Assembly: GCA_949357655.1 (NCBI GenBank)
Contig: CASHTG010000001.1
Span: 3,286,001-3,350,000, forward strand
Source: Parascedosporium putredinis
Taxonomy: Eukaryota > Ascomycota > Sordariomycetes > Microascales > Microascaceae
Direction of reading: 5' to 3'
Length of the DNA stretch: 64,000 nucleotides
The notes below the pieces were generated by a model that saw nothing but the letters and a program-made list of their open reading frames with translations, did not search any database and was not told where the DNA came from. Every line of letters begins with the position of its first letter. The stretch's first letter is position 1. Positions 36,383 to 48,522 of the stretch are shown here, piece by piece. Position numbers and translations under genes: made by a program.

Positions 36383-38870
36383 ATGGCCCTTTGGCCCTTT
36401 CGGCGCAAGTCTGGGCGGAAGCGCTCGCGAAGTGGGGCCACCCTCTCCGACTTAGAGGCCATGGCCCAAGTTGACCGATCAGCACGTCCGAGAAGCCGTA
36501 CAGCAAACGACATGTCCTTAAATCGAAAGGGCACATTAAAGAAGCGGCGCACGGAGCCTGCACAAGGTCCGCGCCGCTCAAGGAGCAATAGTTATTCCCC
36601 AGGCCGCCGGGACTCTATTACCGTCTATCCGCATAGCCACGCCCGCGCTTGGCTCGATCCTCGATGCGCCCGAGCGTGCGGTCGTTCGAAAGGATAGAAG
36701 AAGGATACGGCTGGGATCAGGCCCCTACCCTCTACGGAAATCGCGGCTCCGTCCGTATCCCACGAAGAAAGAGCAGCAGACAGAAGCAGCCTGGTCATGA
36801 CCGCGAGGCCGAAATCCGAGCGATGGCCAGCTCAATGTCTCTTCGAAGAGCGAGGGATACGCCAACACCGCCCATGCGCCTCAGTAGCAAGCGGATCAAG
36901 GCTGGTATTGGGTTTAGCCAACATTGGGACGGGCCTTCAACGGAAGGCTCCCTGCCCGGCACGGCATCGATACGCTCTGAGATGTCTACAGATTCGGAAC
37001 ACGGCGCGTACCGTCTTAAAACTTTGGAGGCATTAGCGCCTCGCCCTATTCTTCGCTACGAAGCCAACCCCGCTGGCGACCTTCGAACAGCTACGGCCCC
37101 TCCCGTACAACCTCCCAAAAGAAAGCGTTTGCTGAACGCCCTGTAATACCCGAGGAAACATTAAAGGCCCACAAACGGGTTGATTCGCTTGCGGATGGTC
37201 TTGACGCAAGTGACATTCGTGAACTTATGGAAAGGGACAAGCGGCGGCGCGAGCGAAAGAGATTGACAGAGCAGGCTCGAGTCGAAAAGAGGCTGGCACG
37301 ACTCGCAGAGAAGCACCTTGCCGCTCAAATCTCGGCTGCCAAGGATGGAGCCCCCCTCCTCAGAATCTCGAACGAGGCGTCGTGGGTAGGGAACTCGCAA
37401 TGCTCGGTCTTGACCCCGCGTCTGCTGTCGTCACATCTTCAAAACGCCGAACCACCTCCACAGAACCGTCGACCGGGGATAATCGCAACCCATCGAATGA
37501 CAGAATATCCCCGCAGATTGGTACAAGGTCACCGGTGAACGATTTCCACCGAACCAACAGTATACCTCTCGAGGCAATGACTCCCACGTAGAGGAGGAGA
37601 ATCCGCCTAAAGATATCCAGTCTCCGCCTTCGATGTCTTCGCACTCCGGGGCGTCTGCGAAGAAGGTTTCCAAAGCCTCCGACTCGACGGCCAAGCCCTT
37701 GTCTGATGCAGCTCGATCGAGGTCTACCATCTCTCCGCCACCAGCAACAGTTGAAGAGATTGAGAACGCGCGCAACTCTGGCGGGATGCAAAAAGTCAGG
37801 CTGTCCTTTACATCTTTATTCAAATGGGCGAGCAAAAATAACCGCCGCGGCTCTGGTCCCTCGTCCTTTTCCAACGCATCTCGGGAAGAAATGCAAGCCG
37901 CAATTCGAAATAGGTCGCCCGTCCCGCCCGAGGAGTCCCCAGCGGTGGCGGTGGGCGTGGCCGTTGGGGTAGGGCGAACGCCAACTCCGACCACACCAAT
38001 CCCACCCGCACCAGCACCCGTAAGAAGACTTAGCTCGGGTGTGCCAAAGCGGACAAGGTCCCGGTTTAGGGAAGACTTGCCAGAATTACCCTTATCCCCC
38101 GGATTCGCGGCTTGCTTCCCCAGATGTGGTGGCCGCGCTTGATGTGGATATCCCAAAGCGGGGATTGGCCTCGCAATCACCTGAACCCCCTCTACCCACG
38201 CCTATCGATATCCCGACTCCGACGAGGAAGGCGGGCGACGACGGCTCCCGATACGGCCAGGGTTGGAGGCAATACAATACCTCCCCGAGCCCCACACGAT
38301 GTCCCTGGCCTCGGTTGACTCAGAGGGGTCATGGCTGTCGGGGCGCCTGGCGGGTGCTGGAATGGGTTCAAGAAGGCCGGCGCGCCGTGATCGCGCCGAC
38401 TCTCAAGCCACAAATACGAGCGTAGAAGAGGAGCATGGGATTGCCGAGGACGAATACTTCTCCCGGTTAACCCCTGCTCGGTTGATGCGCACCACTTCTA
38501 ACCCCAGGCTCCGGAAGTCGACTGGAGAAGCTCTTCCAAGCAGTGACGAGGATGAGCCGATCATAGAAGGCGACATGAAATGGGGTTCTGTGCAGGCCCG
38601 CCAACACCCAACCCTTGTCCATGCTACGGACCGCCTCCTAGAAGAAGATCTCAAGAGTCATGACGGAGTAATGAATTCGGGCGACGAGGAACACGACAGC
38701 GAATCCGACGATATCGTGGATACAGAAAATCTCGGAGGGCTTCAGAGGGCCACGAGTATCAACCTAGGAAAGATGGCGCCCAGCGTATCAGCGCTGGAAG
38801 TGCCAAGCTTCTCGAAATCTCCCCGCGAGTCCGCAGATAGTCGCCAGCGGAGCAGTGCGGTATTCCTGTG
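36383..38870 (+). CDS. Large basic, Ser/Arg/Pro-rich protein of unknown function
   Basis: I do not recognise a domain. Starts at the ATG at 36383 (MALWPFRRKSGRKRSRSG) and ends at TGA 38868-38870, about 830 residues if breaks are bridged. Segments in order: an Arg/Ser-rich N-terminus (RSRTANDMSLNRKGTLKKRR), GYGWDQAPTLYGNRGS, a charged helix likely to be coiled coil (ELMERDKRRRERKRLTEQARVEKRLARLAEKHLAAQ), a Ser-rich part with LSFTSLFKWASKNNRR, a Pro/Val repeat-like stretch (VAVGVAVGVG, TPTPTTPIPPAPAP), LASVDSEGSWLSGRL, and an acidic C-terminal part with MKWGSVQARQHPTLV. Six frame changes (about 36645, 37097-37104, 37384-37386, about 37548, 38096-38100, 38260-38262) are needed; five fit one missing base. 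That each new frame stays open and keeps similar composition supports one real gene. Probably a disordered scaffold or signalling protein; that is inference. Confidence 0.7.
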
Positions 38871-40104
38871 AGGGAAAGGGACCGGGCGAGGGATGCGCGT
38901 TTGGCGCTGATCTCTCAATTTCTCCAGATGACGACCAAGGGATGAAACACACATTCCTTTGATACCATAATTTTCTTTGTCAAACTCTCCAGCTTAGCAC
39001 TAACTGCTATGCCACCTCAACCGACCACTATTCGCTCATTTTCGAATTTTCCTTACTGTCAACCAAAATAATTCCGCCGAATATCTTTTCCCGTGGAAAA
39101 TAGCCACTTGGGAACGAGATTAAGGAACACAAGACAAAAAACGTGGAAACCCCCAAAACAGAAAATCCAACACTTCCCAGTCGTCATCTAAGAATATCTA
39201 TCCCACCCTATCCTCTCCATGCACTCTTCGCTCCTCCCTCCCTCTTCGCTCCTCCCATACGAGCGAAGAGTTAGTCGACACGCCACCGGTGCGTTGGCAC
39301 AACATACCCGACCTCCTCCCTCCCGGCACAGGCCGACCATGGTGGTTTTAATTTTTCTTCTTTTTTTCTTCTTTTTCACTTTTGTAGGAGGGCGTAGGGC
39401 GTTGGCTTTGGCAGGCTCTTCTTATCATCGGGTCTTCTAATCACTTATGAAACACGTCTGCTAGCCATGACACTTTGCGATGGGACGGTCACTGCCTTCT
39501 TTCCCGAGGAAGGGAATCTGGTTATGGCCTGCTCCCCTTCACCGGAAGCCTTTGATAGACGGATCGGCTTGGTAGAATTCGCCTGGGTTAAAATGGCTGG
39601 TCTATCCATTTTATACCAGCTTTTGGGAGCCGGTTAGGAAGCCTCAACTGTTTGTTATTATATCCCCTTTATTGATATCTTTGGATGCATCTGGCGTTAC
39701 GGCTGTGGGATAGAAGAGGAAGGTAGTTGAACTATTGGGATATCTCACGTCTTCCCAAAAAGAAAATACACCAAGGCTTTTGAACATGCAAGAATAAAAC
39801 TGAAAACTATATGCATTGAAATATGGTATGGCGAAGTGAAGAATGAACAGGAATGAAGAAGAAGAAAAATGAAAACATGACGAAGAAGTGCGAAGGATGC
39901 AGCTTAAACCCTTGCTCCTTGCGGGCCTTGCCTCGCAGGCCACCCCTAGGATCCTTATTCAACCACCACCTTTTGTCCCGCCCATTTTCTACATTGGGCT
40001 CATGCTACTTGACGCCGCCCGTTATTCTTGGAACCGGCATCGACCTCGCGGTCCCGCTAAGCATTCGGCCGACTAGTATACGACTGGCTTGCAGCGCGCG
40101 ACGT
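38871..40104. other. Convergent 3' intergenic region
   Basis: About 1.2 kb between convergent 3' ends of the large unknown gene and the small secreted protein. T-rich stretch 39345-39380. Nothing coding that I can support. Confidence 0.55.
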
Positions 40105-40852
40105 TTAGCACTTGGCGGAGGTGAGCTGGATGTGCTCGGAGACGGCGGAGCCGGCCTTCTGGGGGCCAAAGGTGACCTTGCCTCCCTCGGAGAAGACGCG
40201 GAAGTTGAGGTTGAGGATGCCGACGTGGCCATCGCTGCCGATGCAGGGGGAAGAGAGGCCGAGGTTGGCATCGATGGCGACGTTGCCGTTGAAGGCTGAG
40301 GTGGTGCTCGATTCAATCTTCTTGGTCACCTAATTGCGTTGTTAGTAAGAGGTGCTTGACCAGGGGTGGAGAGAGGGTGACGATGTCAAAACAGGCAAAA
40401 GGGAAAAAGAAAAAAATAAATAAAGAGAGAAATCATTGCGAGAAATGGGAACAAGGTGATGTCAAGAAAAAAAGAAAAAAGGATAGAACATATAGGGGCA
40501 AGCGTACAGGAGAGCCAGCATCTTCGGACCAAAAGGCCGACGTGTAAAAGGTAGTGGCGCCGTTCGAGGCGAGGCCGAGGCGGCCCCACACGGAGACCTC
40601 ACCGACGGTCACAGCCTCGCCGGCCTTTCCACCATCAATGACGAGGTGAAGCTCGCAGGAGACGGTTTCGCGGGTGTCGAGGGAGACGGAGTAGTCGTTG
40701 AGGTAGAAAACGGGGTCGGTAGAGCTGCCGTTCCAGGTGACGGAGTCGCCGGAAGGGCAGGCAGGGCCAGAGTTGGTGAAGCTAGAGATCTTGAGGGCCG
40801 AAGTGGTGGCGGCGGCGCACAGGGAGAGGAGAGCGGTCCGTACGAGAGACAT
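40105..40852 (-). CDS. Small secreted protein, DUF4360-like
   Basis: Probable extracellular protein of about 190 residues, function unknown. Exons: 40852-40508 and 40329-40105, with a GTACGC donor and TTAG acceptor joining ...AGSP to VTKKIESS. Residues 1-19 (MSLVRTALLSLCAAATTSA) are a clear signal peptide with an Ala-x-Ala type end. The mature part is beta-rich with four or more cysteines: GPACPSGDSVTW, VSCELHLVIDGG, SSPCIGSDG and the terminal SAKC. The CP-S/G motif followed by a shared C-x-L-x-L strand recalls the fungal DUF4360 family; I hold that assignment at moderate confidence. Both exons read without any frame break, unlike most genes in the window. The 5.1 kb gene-free region upstream is its promoter side. 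Confidence 0.82.
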
Positions 40853-43800
40853 TCTTTCGGACTTTGTTTTGGTTTCCTTTTGGAAGAAAGAGAGAAGGGT
40901 TTTGTTAAGGAGAGGTAAATTGCAAGCGTAGCGTGGGTTAAAAGGATTGTGTTCGACACAGCACGGCTTTCGCGGTGATGAAGAGATGATGATAATGAGA
41001 GGAATGATTTGCGATAGGAGACTACAAGCAGAAGAACATAGGCTAGTCACTGAGTTGGAGCGGAGGGGGCTTCCAATCTATGATATAGGCACGAACAAGG
41101 CATCGTCAACCCGCCAGTTGGCTTGGAAGGGGGCGGGCATGTGGACTAGCTCAGGTGGCGGCTGGAGGCCCCGTCCGGCAAAGGGTTGACCTATTTTCTG
41201 ACCTCTCTACGTGATGGATATAGATTGTATTCCCAGTATTTGGAGCAGTTTGGCGAAGTTTCGCTAAAAGGGGGAAATAGATGATGGGGACGAAAGCAGA
41301 AAGAATTGAACCCTAGGGAGGGGGACGAACAATTTTTAGAAACCCACGAGCAGTCGATAGTGACGGCCCCGCTGGGGGCAAACTCATCGTCGCCTGTAAA
41401 AACGGGCTCGTTCGGTTGGAGTCCTCAACCACGGTGCCTCCATATTTATTTCTGAACAGATGAGGCGAGAGAGGCCGAGAGAAAAAGCCTGGGACGCAGA
41501 AAAAAAGAGGGAGCGAGCTACGTAGGGGGATGGGTTGACCAGGCTAGGCGGACGGCATACTCATAGAGTGATCAATTGGAAGGGTCGTTGACTGGTGCGG
41601 ACGCCACACGGGAAATAAGAAATGGGCACAATATATCAAAAACAAATTAATAGCCACACCTTAGCCCTGACGTGATATTCCGGGCTTCTGGGATATGCCG
41701 CCGAAGCGGTAAACAGGAGACTGGAACGAGAAGAAGGCGGGCGGAAGAGAGATGAAGGGGACGGGGAGGGAGGGGGAAGGAAAGACAGAGTGAAAATGGG
41801 GAGACGCAAAAAAAAAAAAAATGAAAAAGAAAAGAAAAAGAAAAAGATAAAAAAAACTATTAACAGAAGGCCGCATAAATGTATTCGGACAACTGGAGAG
41901 GAGGGGAAGGCGATTGCGAACGAGGACGCGGCCTAGCATTGGCAAACATCTACAATGACCTTCAGGTCGGCCCTTCCGTTGTTTGCGCTATTGGGCCTAG
42001 AGAAACCTTGGGCTGGTAATCTTTCCTTCCTCATACGCAATCCCCAGACCTGGGAGGCAGGGACAATGGGCAATGGGTTTAGGTGCGATGGTGCATAGCA
42101 ATGGGGGTGTGATTCAGTCTACTTGCCACTATAGGCTAGGGTGTGGGCCGTCGCTCTTTCCCATCTCAGATTTTAATGGCTTCTATTTGGGCCCATGTTC
42201 GAGATATTGTTCGCAGGACGCAACGAGAGGGAGCCTTGGATGCCAAGAACCATGTAGGTCATGCTTGGACTACATACAGCCTCAATGGGAACCAGAGTCA
42301 CCAACGTTAACCTCGCAACTCTGCAAGGGCCGGTCGGCCGAAATCCCCTTGTTAGTGCCGGGAGAGCAAGCCGGAAGGTGACGCACATATAATAGAGAGG
42401 GAGACGACACCGGATGTCTTGGCTCTCTTGGTTCCTCTCCCCTCAGGATCACGGCGCCAAACCCAAGAGGTAAATCGAGAAGGATTCTCTTGTGCTGAGC
42501 AGGATAGATCCCAGCACACAAGCAAGTGTGTGAGAAGGACCGCGTCCGTGCCTGTGGATATAGATGCGCATTGGATGAGTTGAGTTTGGGATGGGTGTGG
42601 GCGTGCCTGTCAGCCCATGTGCGTATGCGTGTCAGGTTGAGGCAAGGGGGTTCGTTCGTTTGATTAATGAAGACTCGAGTCTACGAAGCTTCTCTTCCTC
42701 AGACGTGCCACATGTCCGGAATGCATATCGACCATGGTTCTCACTGGGCCCAAAATAAAATCTTGAGGGGGAAAGGAGAAGGGGAAAAACGATAATGGGG
42801 AAAGATAGACCGAATGGATTCATCTATCCATTCTATCCATTCTATCCATTGGATGGAGAGAGTATATGCTGGCGTTATGGCGGCGTAAATCCCCCGAAGG
42901 TGCGACATCGCCGTATGTTAGTGACTAGATAGATGAAGTGTAGCCGGCAAAACTGGGGGCTCCGGGAGCACGGCGAGAGAAGCAAGATGGAAAAGTGAAA
43001 GAAGATAGTGGACTAAGAATTGCCGGAGGCGGGCAAGGAGCAGAAGGAGAAGAAGAAGGAGAAGAATATGGGTCAATAAGAGACTAGAGAGTGAGAAGAA
43101 GGGAAGAGGCTGGTCGAAGAGACGGACGCTCGAGCTCATTAGGCTACTCAGCCTTTGGCGAGAAAAAGTGAATTATCAAGAATACACTTGCCCGACCCAG
43201 ACATAAGCTCGCTCAGCGTCAAAAGCCAGCTGATCTTCTAGGTTCTCTAGAAACAGCCCGCTGCTCTTAGAGGTGAGTCTAGGATGTCTTTTTCTTTGGG
43301 TGGCGCTCGGGGGCTACGCGACCTCGAGCAGAAAACAGCACTGCAAGCAAAAAGAAAATCAGTGCAAGAAAGGCAAGGGACATAGGAACGAACCATTCGA
43401 TGCCCCAAGCACATCAGAACCACAGACGCTCCTCTTCACCTATTCTTTCTCCGCCAAGGTCTTGGAGCTTTCGGCTGAGTGCTATTTATATCTCGAGAAC
43501 CTTTCAACATTGGTTTTATCTCTAATATGTGTATTACTCTTTCTTCTCCAGTGTCGTGCCACGCATCAACTAAATTCGCCCAATGGGAAGTGAAGCATGC
43601 TCTAGGAACGGCAACCGGCCTGACTGACGAATCACCCCTCAAAGATTAGATGAAGGGGCCCCAGGTCGAACTTTGAGCACCCCATGTAAAGACGCCCCTT
43701 CCTCCAGTGGGCTTAATTGTCCCCACCTCCTGGCTGCCCCTCCTGTTGTAACCATCCAACGACGGTTCAAATGTTCCTTTGCCCTTTTGCTCTCTCCAGG

Positions 43801-45989
43801 ATAAAAAGAGAGCTACTGATATCGGAGGCACTTGGATGCGTAGTATGGCTGGAACGCTTTGACGGGTCGGGAGACGTCCCGATCGAAGAGTGCCAGGTTT
43901 TGACGGGCAAAAGGCCGGTTGTGCATCTTCTCGTCCATCTCCCATTGCCTTTCGCCCTGCAGGTTAATATATGGATCTCTTCGGAGAGGGTCGAAGAAAC
44001 CGTGCCGCAGTTTGCCGTTGGCGAGCGAGGAGAACTGCCAACCGGCTTGACTTGGTTTCTCCCTTCTCCCTTCTCCCTTCTCCCTCCTCCCTCCTCTCCT
44101 AGGCGAGCCTGACTGACACACGGGGCTTGGCGGGAGAGCCCGTTCCGTGAGAATTGGCGTTAGCGATGGAGAGGAGGAGAATCGGAATGGGTGTGTTGGG
44201 GAGACGAGAACGCGCGACTTCCACACGCCCAAAGCCACACACATGCACGCACCCACGGCCACGAAAGAAGGAGGGGTGGGAGAGAGGGGAACGGATGAGG
44301 GGAAAATTCCGGGGAGGGACGGAACTGGAGGGAGGGAAAAGACTGAAAGAAGCGGGTGGTGCATCGAGGGCAATGATCGGCCCTCGTCAATTGATCCCTC
44401 CGGCTGGCATTAACCAGGCCAGGCGCTTTCAAGGGCCAGATCTGCACCGCATCGGTCCCGTTGATTGAGCCCTGCCAATCTCCATTTCCGGGCACTCCTA
44501 GTTGGGAATTGGACCCTCTGAGCCTCTGACCCCGGAATATCCAGACGGAGGGAAGTGCCAGCCTGCAGAGTCTTCGAGCAAGACCTGGTTAGAGAATTGA
44601 GAATTTGGAGAATGGTGGCGACTCCTTTCCCATCCCAATGTCGCCCCATCCCGTCTGCCCTCTGGCGTGATGCTACATCACCCGTTCGTTTCCCATAGCC
44701 CGTCCCATTCTGGTGCGGTGCTGGTTCACGTCAGGCCGCAAGCACAGCGGCGTGGGTCACGAGAGGATGGCGGGGAAAGAAGAATTGATGGGTAAAAGCG
44801 ACAAACGCAACAGGCACAAAGACTCTTTTTGTTATCATGTGCGTGTGTGCGTGTGTGCGTGTATGCCACATGTGGTTTCCTCACCAGGACCGGAATGGCC
44901 GCTCTAGGTGAGGCGAGGTTCGATGGAGGCGAGCCTGTCCTAGGCTGCAAGCGAGGTAGGCGAGGAGCGAAGGCAGATGCGAGAGAATATGAATCAGCAA
45001 TCAACAATCATTCACCTTTAGCCCTATCGTCAAGTGTTCTCTCTTCCACACGCGAGATGGGAAAGGGTCTAGAATCGCCTAGCTTAAGTATGTTTGGGCT
45101 CTCAACAAGAAAGATGGAGAGCCGGCGCATGGCGTAAACCCCGAAAACCTTGCCCTGTCACACTATTCTCTTTCTCCTGTTTTTTTCCCTTTGCCTTTTC
45201 CTTTTGTTCTTCGAGGAGATCTCCAAGTTGCACGGCACTGGAGAACTTGAAAGAAAAACCTCACAATGGTTGTGGTGGGCTAGGGGATAGATGGGCAAAG
45301 GCAATAGCAAAGATAACTTGACCCTGCTGTGGTTGCCGGTAACAACATTTGGTCAAGATTAAAAAGACGTTTGACACGCGGCTCCTTATTCAGGTTGCAC
45401 ACTACATTTCGCATTTCCTCCTAGATGAAAACGGCTATCTTTAGCAGCATCTAATAACGACAAGGGAAAAGGCCTCATTGAAAAAGGGAGAGGAAAAAAA
45501 CAGAGGTAAGACGGAGAGAATGCAAGCGAAGTTGCTGCCATGCCCCAAAATAGGAAGAGTTCAGCACAGTTTTTCTGTGTTTGCCTGCTTTGCTTTATTA
45601 GAGAGTGCTCCAAATGGTCTGACCCGCGGCCATGTTTGGGCCTCTATTCACGACATGGCAAGAGTTTCTTCATTTCGCTTTATATGATTAATATACACAT
45701 TGCATTTGTACAGATATCATGCTGGATACTTGGCATCGCCCCTTGGTGAGCCCCGCGGACCACCTTTCTTTATGGAGATTGTTCGTCTAAAGGCTCCGGG
45801 GGTTTTTTGCTGCCCCGGCTTCAAGCTTTCTTGGTTCCCGACCCAAGGGATCTTGGTCTCCTACTTTGCTGCTCCCTCTCGACCACTTCTGTCGATTTCT
45901 GCATGCTATCCATTGCCCCTCCTAGCCCTTGGCTCCGCTCCTTGGCCGCATTGGTCCAAAAATAGGAAGCTCCCCCATTGGGTGTTGAC
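40853..45989. other. 5.1 kb region with no convincing gene
   Basis: Lies between the start of the secreted-protein gene and the 3' end of she9. Frames of up to 186 codons exist (minus strand 43813-44373) but are low in complexity and without domains. Visible: an A13 run with surrounding A-rich DNA at 41808-41856, three tandem copies of a 9-mer at 42824-42850, a CTCCCTT-type tandem at 44058-44095 and an imperfect GT run at 44838-44865. It may be long regulatory DNA for the secreted protein, but no direct evidence shows this. Confidence 0.5.
42824..42850. repeat. Three perfect tandem copies of CTATCCATT
   Basis: Copies at 42824-42832, 42833-42841 and 42842-42850, directly followed by GGATGG, which is complementary to part of the unit and so makes a short inverted repeat at the right edge. 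Confidence 0.9.
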
Positions 45990-47321
45990 TTAGTTCTTCA
46001 TCAACAAGACCAGTATGGCTCCCTGCAGCCCGATAACGACCACGTCCTTGACGCGCAGTTCGGCCCTTACCGCCTCGTAAGCCCTGCCGATGGGGCCGCT
46101 AAGAAGCCGTGGGTCTCGGAGCATGTCGGTCCAGGTCGCTGTGACCGCCCCCGCCACCTCTTCGTCTGCGGCCGATGCTACCGCCGGCGCTAGGACCGAG
46201 GCCGAGTCCGGGGCCGCGGCTGTCGCCGGGCCATGGCCTACGCCAACCACAGTCGCCTTTAGGGTGTCCAGGCTCTCGCGCAGGTCGCCCCTCAACTGGC
46301 TAAAGCATTCGTCGATGCGGCCATCTACCGTGTCGAGCAGCTTCACCTCCCTCTCCTCCATGCTGTTGAGGAGCCGGCCTCTCTTCCACGGCTCGGCCAC
46401 AAACTGTAGGGTGAGGAAGAGCAGGACGTTGACGCCCATGAGGCCCCACGTGCCCCACGTGCTCGCCCTCCGTATCCTATCGCTGTAGACCTGGTGCTCG
46501 TAGTACTGCCTCGACATGCCCGTGACCCACTCCGACAGCAAGCTCTGCTCCTTGCCCTCGGCCTCGGCAACGGCCTTGGCGGCGTCGCCGACCTCCCGCT
46601 CCAGCTTGTAATCGAGGTCGAGCAGCTCGGCGAACTGGTTCTTGTCGGACTGCATCCACGACGCCTTGCGCGCCAGCAGGGTCGCCATGTCGCGCTGGGT
46701 CTGCACCTGCCGCGACGAGGTGTCTTGGTACCGCTCACGGGCGTCGCGCATGTTGGTGCGGGCCTCGCCGAGAGACTTTTCCAGGCTCGCGTTGTTGGCG
46801 GTGATGGCCTCGATGGCGGAGTAGCCTGTGATGGAGTTGAAAGCCTGTAGGCCGTCTACGTAGCGGTCTTGCAGGTTGTCCATGAAGGCGGAGAAGCGGG
46901 CCGCTAGCTTGGAGCGCCGGCTATCGGCGGCGGAGGGGAGCTCCCCGCAGGAGTCGGGGAGGCGTGGGGAGCTCTTGGGAGGGGGCGGCGATTCCTCTTT
47001 GGCGGGGCTGGCGGACTCGGGTTGAGGAGGCTCGGCGTTGCTCGAGGTGGGGGAGGAAGAGGAGGGCTCGGAAGGCTTGGGTTCAGGCGATGACGAGGAT
47101 GTTTGATTCGTTGTAGAGGGTCGGTCTGGAGGGGTGGTCGAGTATCCCCTCGCGGAGAATATTGATCTTTGGGCTCTTGACGCCGGGACACCGGGACCAA
47201 GACTAGAGGGTCGCCAAGTATTTTGCGAGAGCCGTAGATGAGGACTGGTAAAGGCGGTCCTAGCCGGGAAGCGCATGGGCTCAATCACCGTCCGCAAGGG
47301 ACGGAAGATGGAGGCGGCCAT
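45990..47321 (-). CDS. she9: She9/Mdm33-type mitochondrial inner-membrane protein
   Basis: Inner-membrane protein needed for normal mitochondrial shape in yeast (Mdm33/She9). Single exon. I prefer the ATG at 47321 (MAASIFRPLRTVIEPMRFPA), which starts a basic, Ser/Arg-rich presequence; the same frame is open to another ATG at 47519, so a longer form is possible. After a Ser/Pro-rich linker come the family core RYVDGLQAFNSITGYSAIEAI, a long coiled coil (SLGEARTNMRDARERYQDT, QFAELLDLDYKLEREVGDAAKAVAEA), EWVTGMSRQYYEHQVYSDRIRRASTWGTW and a membrane segment LMGVNVLLFLTLQFVAEPW. A second hydrophobic segment, VVVIGLQGAILVLLM, ends the protein. About 443 residues; no frame break, which is unusual here. 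Confidence 0.9.
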   Translation of the reverse strand: MAASIFRPLRTVIEPMRFPARTAFTSPHLRLSQNTWRPSSLGPGVPASRAQRSIFSARGYSTTPPDRPSTTNQTSSSSPEPKPSEPSSSSPTSSNAEPPQPESASPAKEESPPPPKSSPRLPDSCGELPSAADSRRSKLAARFSAFMDNLQDRYVDGLQAFNSITGYSAIEAITANNASLEKSLGEARTNMRDARERYQDTSSRQVQTQRDMATLLARKASWMQSDKNQFAELLDLDYKLEREVGDAAKAVAEAEGKEQSLLSEWVTGMSRQYYEHQVYSDRIRRASTWGTWGLMGVNVLLFLTLQFVAEPWKRGRLLNSMEEREVKLLDTVDGRIDECFSQLRGDLRESLDTLKATVVGVGHGPATAAAPDSASVLAPAVASAADEEVAGAVTATWTDMLRDPRLLSGPIGRAYEAVRAELRVKDVVVIGLQGAILVLLMKN

Positions 47322-48522
47322 CCCAGGGGAGGAGGAGGACGGAGGGTAAATCGAAGATCGACCCGTTCTTTTGCGCGGGGCGCGCTCACATCGGGGAGGG
47401 GGTGGCAGAACTTGGAACCCCGTGGTGCATGCGTCCCAAAGAGTGTCGTGGAAGAGGGTGTTGAGGGGAAACGCTGGGTTTCGGCGCTGGAGGATTCTGG
47501 AGCGTAAAATGCTGTCCAAAGGACCGAGAGCGGAATTGAGCTTTTTCCCCTTCAGCCCGAATTCTGCCGGGGACCGAACAGGGTCCGGGGTTGGCCTTCA
47601 CCGCCTTTACGACTTTTGAATTTGGAACACCCTGCCGCTTGCCAGCGATTGCTAATAATGCTTGAACCAGGCCTTTTAGAAGCCTTGAGAGCCTGGGAAA
47701 TGGTTGAGAGTAACTATTGACCTTGGCATAAGCAGCATTGAAGCTCCGCTCCAACCTCGATCTTCTTGCGTCTAACTCGGCTATGGTGCACTACCCTCTT
47801 GTAATTGATTCCTTGCCCCTCTCCCCGACCCCAACTGCTGTCTCCCCAAGCCGAGTTCAAACCCGAAAGAGCAAGTCTAGGCCCGCGAGGCGGTGGTTCA
47901 CCTTTCCACATTGATGCTGGGTCGGTGGCTCACTTAGGCACTGCGCGCGCGCGTGGGGCTGTGTGGTGGGCCAGCACGGAATCCAACGACTAAACCTGCC
48001 GGCAATTTCTTTTCTCCAGTCCGAGTTGCCGACGACGGAGTCACGGCGCCTATCAAACCACTCGAGCTAGCACGCTTGGAACTTCTTCTGAGTGCACTCG
48101 CGCACTCGACCACGGGCGCTGACTGGGTCGGGTGTGAAGGAGGAAGGGGAGGTGGTTCTTGATTTTATTAGCCGTCCGTATTATTAGCCCAATTTTTTCT
48201 TTTCTTTTTCCATCTTAGGCTTCCATAAGTACAAGTCGCTGCCACCGTCACTTTTATCGCGCGTGCAAGCATACATACAGGTCCTATTCCGACATCGTCG
48301 TGGGTGGTTTTTCTTCCCCTCTAGCGATTAGTTTCATATAGGTAGTGTTTGATCTGTCGCATTGTAAGCCGTGAGTCGTCTCTCTTTCGATCTCGAGTTC
48401 TATATACACCAGGACCGGATTTGATTTTCTAAGAACGTCGACCCGTTAGGCACGCCATCCTTTTGGCCGTATTATTTTTCGTAGCCCGCCAGGAGAGAGA
48501 AGAGTAGGGAAAGATCGCAAAC
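47322..48522. other. Divergent promoter region (she9 / HAD phosphatase)
   Basis: 1.2 kb between two divergent starts. If the upstream ATG at 47519 is used for she9, the gap shrinks by 200 bp. The T-rich stretch 48186-48212 lies upstream of the phosphatase. No further gene. Confidence 0.55.

Noticed and set aside
43813..44373. 186-codon minus-strand frame in the 41-46 kb region
   Set aside because: Dominated by Pro/Ser and Glu/Lys/Arg from the CTCCCTT-type repeats; no family motif.
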